Shown piece by piece: positions 43,416 to 54,900 of a DNA stretch of 64,000 bases; positions within the stretch are counted from its first letter, which is position 1, and each line of letters opens with the position of its first letter. Under the pieces are notes generated by a model. It was not told the DNA's origin and made no database searches. It worked only from the letters and a program-made list of their open reading frames with translations. Source of the DNA: Anisakis pegreffii (lineage: Eukaryota; Nematoda; Chromadorea; Rhabditida; Anisakidae); the NCBI GenBank assembly GCA_035041965.1, contig JAPYMA010000415.1, positions 186,001 to 250,000 on the forward strand. The letters run 5' to 3'. Made by a program: the position numbers and the translations under genes.

Positions 43416-45876
43416 AACTGACGATGCAAGAGGATAATAACAAGTAATGTATTTGAACAGGTGCAGTTGTTATTTTCAATTTTAACACAATAAAACTGAA
43501 CACGATCGTCTAATGCGATGTGCTGATAACTGCGTCCAAAAAAAAAAGAATCGAAACCATTCGAAAAGTTTCACAGTGCATTAAGGCTGCTGCACTCGCT
43601 TTTTTTCATCGAAACGATGCCATTCGAGATCTATCGAAAGCAGCAGAATTTCAGTTGTTCGGTAAATTACAAAGCGCCCAACAACACACTTCCGCAGATC
43701 ATAATCTTATCACTTTAAGTGTCTAGACTTTCAACGAGAGAATTTTATTGATCTTGTGAACAAATTTTGCTCGGAAATAGAGCTGGTAGTTTTTCTTGCG
43801 AAACTAACTGAGATTTTTTCTTTGTGAACTAAATTTATCGAACACCAAAAGATTTCATCCTTCAAATTTAGAAAATCGCTTAGGAACTATCAACTACTAA
43901 ATCATCGATGACTCGAATGAGAGCAGAATTGAGGCTTTTACTATATGAGTGTTATTGAAATTCACACAGATGTTTGCAGAAACTCATTTCCACCGATATC
44001 GATGCTTTACATTGCAAATTTCTCCTAATATCGTTATGATTTGATCGTTGCTCATCTTACTGTTGGTCACTATTTCAGACTTTTCGTGCTCTTCTTCCGT
44101 GGTCTCGTCGACTGATTACAACTCCGTAGAGCACGTCGAGTGAACTGAAGTTAGAGATAATGCAAATTGTTTCTTCAGTTGAAATTCACCGACAAAAATT
44201 CAACAGTAATACGGATTTACGAATGAAAAGTTCGTTGACATCAATTTGAATGTTGATTCCTACTTTTATGTCTAATGATCAACAGGAGATCGTGCTAAAT
44301 CGTCTGGGTGTCCTATTCTCTTGACTGTGACAAACCAACTTTTGAGAATGATTTTAGTCGAATACACGATGGCACATCAGTTCAGATAATTTAAATGATA
44401 ACATTGCTCGGTCAACTTCAATGCTGCTGATCCTCAGAGAGATTGCTTTATTGCTCAAAAAGTTTCACAAATAAAGGCGTAAAAAGAAGGGAAAGAAAAT
44501 TTATACACCGCATTGCACACATCACACACGAATGCGCTCATTGACTTTAGCAATATGAAACTTAAACAAAGTCAAATCAACGAAACAAATAAATACAAAT
44601 AAATAAAGGGTCAGTCGTGCAATGAGCTCAATCTTTCAACAACAAATAACAACCTGTACGCATGATCAACTAGGGGATGTTATTTTGATGATGCTCAACT
44701 ACTTGAACAGATTCTACGCGATATCATATTATATTTAAAGACGATTTGCACAACTACTCCAAGCAAGTCATTTTCATTCGAGTTCCGAGAAATCCCGTTA
44801 GAACGAACGAAATTTTGAAAAAATGGCGAAAGATAGAATATCAAAAGATTAATATGATGAAGAGAAGATTTTAAATGAAGAACGACGAGCTGTACAAAGA
44901 AATGAGATGGAAACTGGCAATAATACTTCGAGGAAATGAAATCGCAGTGAAACGAGGAGCAATTCCACTGGAAAAATATTGCACTGTAAATAGAAAATAA
45001 ACGAAAAATCACAGATCACAAAGACATCCATTGAGATTACCATATCAAAGTGAGCTGACTGATCGATTTTGATAGAAAATTCAGCTGACTTTAATATAGC
45101 GACTTCTGAAGAACCAATGAACTGGTTTTTTAGAGCGGTCTTAAGAAATATGTATGGAAAGAAAATTAAGATGAAATATCACAGAGTGAAATCCAACTTC
45201 AGTATTGAGCCAATGCCACTGAACACAAGTCCAACAGCATTGCATCAGAAAAGAATCATGTGGAAACGAAAAACATTCAACAATCGAATGATAACTCCAG
45301 CACATTTTGCGCCCACTCCGAGCACTAAGAAATCTTCTCTTTCTAATGATTCTCAAATGATTTCAGTGATATCCTTCAGCTTCAAATGTTTTCCTGAGCA
45401 TGTCAGCTAACATTCCGACACAACGAGAACCTCAGTGCGCAGATGAAAGAGGGCGGAATTTCACAATCAATCGACATTTTCGGCATCAACTTTGGTCTGC
45501 ATCATGCTCTTGATTCTGATCAGACTTGATCTACCCAGTGTTTTCTTTCATAATATAGAAATTTCTCGTTATAAACCAAGATTCTCCAGTGAGTGAAGCC
45601 AGAATCACTGTAATCTTACTCGTAGCATCAGTCTGAAGCAAAAATTACATCCTCCGTTAAGGAACAATGACAACAGAACTGACATTTGACTAGGACAAAA
45701 TAACTGACGGATATGTATTCATGATTCAGATTTGTACACGGGTAAATCTTAGAAAAATTACACATTCAGACCAATTACAAGAAAATACCTATTGATAGGC
45801 ATTCACAATATGATAGTGAGAAGTTTACATTCGATAAGCATCTGGGATTATAGATGAAAATAAGAACGGAATGAGA

Positions 45877-45992
45877 TTATAGGATAGTTGGCATCGAAAT
45901 CGGATTTGCAGCGAATTTTGCATCCATTGAAAGGCCAATTGCTGATGGTAGAGCGTGTGTGACCGGCTTATCACTCAGCTCGCAGTAGCCAT
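45877..45992 (-). CDS. RTK exon 15: C-terminal tail and stop
   Basis: Acceptor TTTTTCAG. The joined codon GAT gives DGYCELSDKP and a hydrophobic end ...MPTIL before TAA. The GYCEL tyrosine could be a docking site. I see no AATAAA within the next 350 bases downstream on this strand, so the polyadenylation signal is either a variant or further away. Confidence 0.82.
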
Positions 45993-48900
45993 CTGAAAAA
46001 TGCATTAGTTGGACCCACATCAGTAAGTATGAAACGATTATCTTCAACACGAATCGTAATAAAGTGCTCACTTCAATTCATAGTGACTACCAGTCACAGG
46101 GTACTTCAAGAAAATTGGAAGACAATCTGCCACGATTCAACCTGCTACATTCCAACAACAATTATTTTTGCACAATGTGAATCAGCAGGCAAATGAGAAT
46201 TATAGGATGTAATTAAGGAAAGCGTATGGATTTTCAAAGTGTAGCAGATTTAGCCTCATCGATATCGTCATTAGTCATTCGGTTTGAATGACTTATTTGT
46301 TACATCTCTGCGGTATGCTTTTTCAAGTGATACTGGCGATTTTCCTTTAACATTGACAAATTCGTAAATCTCAAAACACTTAATTTCTCAAAGCACTCAT
46401 AAATTCAAATCTAGCATGGATGAATCTTTTGTGGTTTTGCAGTCGATGTTCAATGCATAACAAACCCAACATTGAGCATTTCATTAAAACATCCGCTTTC
46501 AAAGGCTAACGTACCTTGTGGAGGCAGTTCATTGTCTGGTGCAAATTCCACGTAAGGACATTGTTGACTGTTCAGATCACTCAAATGCTCACATAAATAC
46601 GCAAATGACGGTCGATCTGAAGCGTTGTGCGCCCAACACTGCATCATCACATCATAACTGAAACTATCAATCACTGATAGCATTCGGCAATGTGACTTTT
46701 ACACGTTTCTTCCGAAGCGAACATTTGCTCACTATCAGGATGCCAAACGTTGTGATTGCTTCAGAAAGTGAATCAAAAGAGGCATTTTTCGGAGACATCT
46801 ACCACTATTTAAAATTTCACTTGAACAATAATGCAGTAATTCATCGAAAGGTTTTTTATTTGAACGTATCCGCAAGGCAAATTACATTCGAATTTCGCTT
46901 ACATGTCATTCGAGCAAGACGTTGGTTTCTCGAGACGATTCCCTTGTTGCAAATACTTCAGAATGTCCTTATCGCTCACTGTCGGATATGGGAATCCTCC
47001 AAGGGTACAAATTTCCCAAAGCACCACACCGTACGCCTAAACAGAGATCGTGATCTGTAGGTCAAGACAAATTGAATGAGTAGATAAATTCCGCAGCTTC
47101 TAAAGTAATCACTGGAAGTAAACGTGCGGTTTTATGATCTTCCAGCAAGCTGTAAACCTTTGATATGATCTGACTTCTAATCTGGAGAAGAGTTAAGACT
47201 ATGGATTTCATCAAGACACTGCTTGGTCCAAGCTAATGCGCTTGCATGAGTTCATGTCCAACTGATCATTATCAGGAGAAGTTTGCTAAGAATCTATGAA
47301 TTTACTTCTGTTTCAGCTTAAACGATTCGAATTAAACGAGTGACAGACACTCACTTGGCGAGCTAATTTCTGGTTCAAACGCTACGATTTTAGCAGTCGT
47401 CTCGAAATCTCTTTTGGCATATCATTTCTGCTGGCGACCTATCAATGGTATTATAAACCACACTGCCTCAAACGAATAGTTTAAATGAAACACCTAGCAT
47501 AGATGAATGTGGTGGATAAAACTAGTTGTCAGTTGTCAATTAAATCATCTGATATTGTAAAGTCCCTGCATTGCAAACTTATTTCTAACTTAGATCAATT
47601 AGTATATGAAAGCGCTCAGTTGTGAATACTACAACAATTCCGTCACCTTAATATCTTATTAGCAAGTGCACTTTTCATTCACTCATCAACGCACGCAACT
47701 GTTACCTTCCATTAGGCAAGACCTCATTGATTCTCGCATTTTAAACAACTTCTGCATTATTATTATCATCATCGACTCAATTCTGATTCGTGCCAAAACG
47801 CTGTATTAGATCATTAAATGAACTCGTTATGGACGACACTCAGTCAACGTTTCTTAATGTTGTTGCTTAATGTTGAATTAGCACAAGTTTAACGGACCAT
47901 TTCCCTGTATTAGCTTAGAGCATTTTCATTGAACGAAGAAGAAATAAACAGTGTCTTGTGATAGAGGAGGATAATAAGAACTGGAAAATGGCATGAAAAA
48001 GACAAGTGCACATAAAAGAGTTTGCAAATTGACAATGATTCAATGAAAGTATGTCATTGATGTGGAGCGATCATGAAACAGAATCTAGATTGTTTTGTTT
48101 TGAATAAAGACGATGCTCATCGTCAGTGTAAAGCATCGGTGCATTAAACCAACTTAACAGTTGTTCAAGCTTAAATAGTAGAATGATCATTAGAATTTAT
48201 GGATATGTGCTGTTTGGATATGATACGATTTAGATAAATACGCACTTTTCGATATGCATTCGAACATTTGTCGACAATTTGGAAAGTATATTTCAGTTCG
48301 AGGTTGTAAGCTTTTATTGTATACTTTAATTAAGTATAACATTTCGCTTCTCCATTTAACTCAGGGGAACTTTTCAAAATGCACGAATGAATACCTTCAA
48401 AAAAGTGGGAGCGGGAGTTTGCCATATGATCAACTATGAGATATGTGTTTACGAAACTGGTTTCGCTTTCATATAGAAATGTTCAAAACAATGTATCGAG
48501 ATTTTTCGATTATCATGAGGGTGCTCTTCTCATTTTCGTATACCAGTGCGTAACGGGAACTAATATTTTCCTAATTGTAAGAATAAGATCCCTAACGAAG
48601 AAGCACTGTCTGCGTGCATGAAATATGCCGCATCATTTCGCAGAACAAGCATATTTTAGCGTATTCTTATATATTCTATCGGTTCACATCAGAAGAAATA
48701 TTCAATAGCCGAGCCATCAACGCCTAAAGACCGGCTCTTTCAAGCGTGCCACAATATACCAAAATACAGTTTGTGATTGAAATTGATACCTGTAGATGAC
48801 ATGCAACAACTGCGAAATTTTGAACTGATTCGCAAGAAGATGCAATATGCTGATTGTGAGCCATAAAAACAACTAAATAAGAAATCACCATTGGTCCAAA

Positions 48901-51900
48901 TAGTATTTTACCGCATAATCAGCAACACTTGACGAGAACAGGAATATGATCCACTTACCCAGACATCACTTTTTGTTGAATAGAGATTATGTTGAATGGC
49001 TTCAATGGAAAGCCATCGCAACGGTATAACGCCTTTACTCGTCTTAACGTAAACACCATGCCTGGACAGACCAAAATCACTGATCTTCAATTGATTCCCA
49101 CGACCAACCAAGATGTTACGGGCAGCCAAATCACGATGAATGATGCCCAGTGATTCGATATGAGCCTTTAATTGAATCATGTTGATGTGCATACGATAAC
49201 AACTAAAAATCAAACTGATTTGTTTGATCATTTCAAATGTTTTAATCAAGAAATGCTTGATAAAAGAGAGGAGTGTGATCGTATGATTGCCCTACTCACC
49301 ATTCCATTAGCAACTTGAATGGCAAAGCTTTGCAGTTCAGTTGGGTCTAAATGATAGAGACCTGCGGCCGAAGGAGATGAATCTTCGACTGCCGATACAA
49401 ATGAAGAATGAAGTGAGGGTGGCAGCGACGGTGGACACACGGGCGCATCTCGTCCACCACAATTCATTGACGTTTTTATATTGAGTACAGCGAGATCAAG
49501 CTGAAACACCGCATATTTCTTCTAGATCCTCAATTCATTGCCGTTCTATCTATTGTTTTACCCTAGTGGTTCTCACATTCGGATGTTCCATTACCCCTTT
49601 TGATGATCTGGCAGGCAGCCGTCATACCTCCTCCCCCCTCTTCCTCTTGATATAAGAACACCATGCTGGTAATCGACACGGCTAGTAGACCTTCTCTTAC
49701 TATTAGACCGTTGTGTTCCTCATTAATGCAGTCGATTATGATTGCATGAAGAGCCATTGTCTGTGACACGCTCACTTCAAACTGATTCAGATGGATTCTC
49801 ATTCTTTTCAGACGTGTTGTATTCACTCTTATAGCTATTGCATGCGAGTATCGTTCTCTTGATGAGTTTTTCTCATTCACTTCGTCTCATTTCACTTCAC
49901 AGTTCAAATCAACTTATCATTCTATAACATATACTGTTTACTCGATACGTTGACGAGTGTTGACAGCCGAAATCAACAATACAGCAATCGAATATTATCG
50001 CTCAACAACGTTCGACAGTCGAACGATCAATTAAAGAGTGCATTTGATAGAATGAGAATTTGACTTTGATTGTTGAATGAGATGAATGAAAAATTGGGAA
50101 AAGAGAACAATTTTGGTGATAAAAGCTATGAGAGCGATTGTAACAGCGAGGAAAAGAATGAAAACCCTATTAAAACGAATGGAAACCCTGTTAGGCCCTT
50201 ACGAGCTAATCATACTCAGAAAATAACTGTACGTCAGCTGCAGAAAATGCTAATCTCCGTCCATTACCCCCTGACACCTCCAAATTACTCAAAATAAGTA
50301 ATTTCATCCCTACGAAAGCCACTGTTCTACCCAATTCCGTGAGCTTTTCGATTTTACTCCTGCTTTATCTCTTATTCGCACCATTGCTCTAGTAGAATTG
50401 TAATCGTTCATTTTTTCCTTTTTGGATAGATTTTGAAGCGCACTTCAGGGAACGCACTGGATGATAGCGTATTTTGCTGTATGCGTTGTCAAGATTACCT
50501 GTTTACGGAGATTCTGAAGGTAATGCTTAAGATCACCGAAGGGAACATATTCCATGACCATGCACTGGTGATTAGGTTCCGTACAACATCCATACATGGC
50601 TACAATGTTCGGATGTCTACCAACCTCAAAATAACATTCATCAGGTCATTTGAGCAGTCTCAGACATGAAACAAAACATCTATCTGGTATCACTGAATTC
50701 ATCTTCAAATGATGGCGAAATATTCAATTTTCATCGAAGTTCCATGAAAAATTGAGTCAATTTTCATTGAGATGGTATCTCTTAGATGGAAATTCTCTGA
50801 TTGATTCATGATTAGAGATTAAACCTGTTTCATGATATTCATCTCTGCAATGAACTCGATTCTTTCCGACTCTTCGGCATTCGTTTTCAGTTGTTTGACG
50901 GCAACCGTTGTGGCGCCCGCATAGCCCTCAACTCCATGAGCCGTACCCATGCAGACAGTGCCGAATGCACCTTTAATTAATGCGCGATTCATTTCAATGA
51001 ACGTTGTTTGGCGCAAATTTGACTGGCTTTCACACCAGCTTATATCAACAACTGCCGAATCCAAGATCCTTTCAACCAGATCAAGCATTCTTCACAATTT
51101 GAATTTCACACATACGCGAGTAACTTCAAAACTGCATTCAGTATTTTAAATTGCTAATTCGATAACTCGTAAACAAATAAACACATCGAAACGCAAAACC
51201 AAACATTGAATTTGGCTGACCTTGCCCGATCACACCTCCAACTTGAATGCGACTGGAAGGAATCTCGTAATCGATGTAAACTGACGGCCCCGTTGGTCGC
51301 CGATAGAGGATATTTGTTTCTAACATTGAATGACTGAATTTATTCAACGGTTAGCAAATCGAATTATTCTACAACTCGTTGCTTATTTCACTCCGCTCTC
51401 GAAATCCCAAGCGTTTAACACAAATCAACATCATGTATATAGTCAGTGTAGGATGAAGGAGTTTTAAAGGCATTTCAAAAATCTGACTGAATAGGACGAG
51501 AATTGGAGAAACAGAAAATGTGACGAATCAATTGTGTTCACCTGGAATGTGCCATTGCCCACGGTATAATCGAAGACTTCTCAATCTCCGATTTTGTGCT
51601 TCGCTTATAGCAATTTCTGACCGCCAATGCGATCACACAACAGGTCATCAGCAGAGCGCTTAACGTAGCGCTGCCAACCAGTACTATTAACAAGGGTGTT
51701 CTCAACGACACGACTGTCGGACGTAACGTCGAGAAGCTCGAGCCTTCGCTCATTTGGTTGCCATCTTTGCCATCAATATCAGCATTTGGCATAACGTCTT
51801 CATCAGGCTCAGTCACATTCAACGAATTCCGAGGAACTGCCTCGCTATGGACGGAAGTTTTATTCGAGCTGTTTTCTGAGCGCTCCTTTGATGGAGACAA

Positions 51901-54900
51901 CTCAGTGTTGACGCTCGTAGATGCGTTGTTCCATTTGAACGCTCCTTTTTCGGTGAATTGCTCATTGGGAACGGTGAAGAACGGCACTGTGACTTCGTCA
52001 CTATTGCAGAGTTGATCATTGAGCACAAATATTGTCACTCGATACTCTTCGTTCTCCTTCAGATTCATTGGAAGAACCGTTGAAAATGAGGTTTCATTCT
52101 GAAACCTTTTCATTCATTATCAGTTCGGATTTGAAGCTTGCAAGCCTACTGCATGTTGTTTACATACTTGAAATTCGCATATTGTTTTATCGTGAGGATG
52201 AAGTTCCACGGTCTTCTGCTCAAAAGATGTTACTGATTTGAACTACTAATCCTTTCAATGTATTCTGTATTATCTATTGAGCTTGTGGAATGCGGATTGG
52301 CAGTGTCACCATAATCGCCACGATCAATGAAATCACAGATCCAAGTGTTTTGATCGAATAGAATTCAACGACGACGAACCTTTCTTGCGTTCACCACATG
52401 CGGTGGCATCTCAACGATGCGATACTTGAACGCGTCTGAATCTTTGAAACGAATCTGATTGTGATGAAATCTTAAAATGAGATCAGCTAGTAGCCATGAG
52501 CAAAAGCTTGCCAATCTGCACAAGCTGCTGTTACAGTAGCTGTTAATGCGCAGCCATTATTCAGCAGTTCAAATGCAGACAAATTAGTTTTGACCAGATA
52601 AATGTTGTTGATCAGCAGTATTGTTTTTATTGGCATCCATGAGGATTAGCCTAATTTTGAAGTTTAAAGCATCATACATTTGATTGCAGCTTCGCGAAAT
52701 CAAGCGAAGTTGTTTTGAGCGCAGAATAATTAAAGTTGAAGATCACTTAGAATCTAAGAACTCACCTTTCACTAAGATCAAATCTAAACTGATGCGTATG
52801 ACCATCGACAACCGGATAGGTCCAATTAAGCATCACCCGCATAATATCCTTGTCCAGAAACGGAATTGCCACTACATTACGTGCATTTGGAACTTTGTTC
52901 TGACCTTAACTGACTGATGATGAGATTCGTCTTTGACTCTGATAGAGTCTGCGTTTCTGTGATTGCCGGGAACTACTACTCTACTATCAATATGGATGCT
53001 AGAAACCGCTAGGCAATTTTATGGGGTTCTCCTCGGAAAGCATAGGGTCCTTCTTGACATCCGAGTGGTAAACTGAACGCACGGCGAGACGAGATTTTCA
53101 CAGTCCAGACATTCTCAGCTGAACGTTACACAAAATTATTTTCCGTTGCTCTGATATTTATTCAGTTCTGATTTCTTGTATGTTTGAACAAACGAAACTG
53201 AAAGTCCCGCTGAAATTCGCTTAAAAATGAGCCAAAACCAACTTCTGCAACTACAGTATCCATCGACACAGTTTGGTACCGTATACGTGAACGTCGGTGA
53301 ATATTCAGAATCACCGTAGGGATATGGTCTGGAATGCATAACAATATTGTAAGTGCAGTCATGTTGAATTTCGAGCGGCTGTGAATCTGTTGTGAACGGT
53401 GGGATCAACAGTGAACGTTCCTCCTGAAAATAATCCTTAACGAATCATTTCATTCTTGATCTCGATCGATCGCTGGCTCAATCAATCAAACAATACTTAT
53501 GCTGATCAGTGACTCTGATGGCTCATATCGTTAGCTGCGTACGCAAACGAGGCCAAAAAATGAACAATCCATTTATAATGACAGCGATGCATACGCTCTC
53601 AGTGAGGCATCCTAATTGATGATTTCCACTGCTAGCATCCTTCCTGTCTTCGTATCGGTATGGCCAAGCTCTTACAAAATTATCAAATATTCAGTGGATC
53701 TGATAACAACTCGACAACTCTCAGTTGAACATCAGTCATTCATGCTGTACTTGTTACTACCACGAACTACCTTCTTCATTTCTCTTTGCTTTTAAAAGAA
53801 TCTCTGCTGAACTGCGAGCAAATAAAATAAATTGAAACAGTGTGTCAACGATTGCGTCAATGAATTAATTCGTTTAAGTTATTGTTGCTCATAAAAGCAA
53901 TACGATATTGCTGCTGTCTAATACAAAAAGAGCATCTATTTAACATCAGCATCAGATTAATAGTCTTTTGCAAAAACCGCTGCTAGTGCTATCTTTCGAA
54001 ATTGCAATGTTGAAGCAGTCAAATTTGCCCGAAACCTTCACAGGTCATTATTGTTGACAAAAACAATATAATATGATTGTTTTTTATCAAAACAATTGCT
54101 TTTCCTCGAACATCGTTGTGTCTGCTTTTTTGGCACAAAAATCTCTTTCAAAATAAGCAAACAATCACACTACTATCATAAATTCATCGCTGAAAAGTAT
54201 TGCGAGTAAAGAAAAATTCTGAGTGGTCCATCGAGTTGATAAATTAGTTGTGCTTAGTCCCGTAGTAATATTTGAACGATTTTGTAGCAGCTAGAAAAAT
54301 TGTTTCCAATATCTTCCTCCTCATTATTCTCAAATACGCTCATAATTATTTTTCGAAAGTGCATTGTTAAAACAAACAAATTCAAAGGGATTTTTGAACA
54401 TATGGAGAACATTTTAAAATTGCTTTGGAGTTTGTTTTTTTTTTGTGAGTCGGGAAAACATTTTTTGTCAAAGTATTTAACACGTTTGTGCCGCTTCACT
54501 GAATTATCGCACGCAGACCCTCGAAGCTAATGAACTCATAATAAGAAAACATATGCATTTGCAAGTAATAAAACACAAATACGCTTTGTCTTCGAGTATT
54601 CATTACTGCATTCCTATCATAACAAGCACCCGTTTTCGGTTGATCATAAAGTTTCTACAAAGGTGACTAAACGAAACAGTCGCATGCTGCAAAATGTATT
54701 GAATATTCCGGAAGATCGTGAAAATTCGAGCATTGTTCATCGTTTATTTTGATATTAAACCACAGTGATATATATTAAATTACCAGCTAATGAACTCAGT
54801 ATATGTATAATAAGAAAAAATATGCATTTATTTGTAAAGAAATTTGGTATTGAATTAGCAGCTCAGCATCATTATGAATTTACGCTCATAATACGGTAAG

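Larger units (their letters stand above)
28849..45876. other. Gene-poor intergenic DNA downstream of the RTK
   Basis: Includes the RTK 3' flank. It contains (CA)n at 29745, (AAT)16 at 31598, an ATT-rich tract at 33.58-33.64 kb, a 13-bp tandem repeat at 37733, (TG)10 at 41091, a 20-bp inverted repeat at 41879 and (TGGA)n at 43398. Open frames up to 152 codons (40788-41246, minus) occur, but none shows a domain or splice context. Confidence 0.5.

Noticed and set aside
46692..47060. 122-codon open frame on the plus strand
   Set aside because: It runs antisense across RTK exon 13, whose minus-strand translation is an unmistakable kinase segment; a shadow frame.
49563..49880. 105-codon minus-strand frame in RTK intron 10 as an extra exon
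   Set aside because: No acceptor and donor pair compatible with the phase-0 neighbours, and the kinase domain is complete without it.
50971..51088. Open frame extending upstream of RTK exon 9 with its own ATG
   Set aside because: Using it would remove the first glycine of the nucleotide loop, and no phase-2 donor exists upstream; the shorter exon fits the family and the phase of exon 8.
52380..52454. Shorter exon 6 starting at the TCAG acceptor
   Set aside because: It would begin in phase 0 while exon 5 ends in phase 2; the acceptor 16 bases upstream restores the frame.
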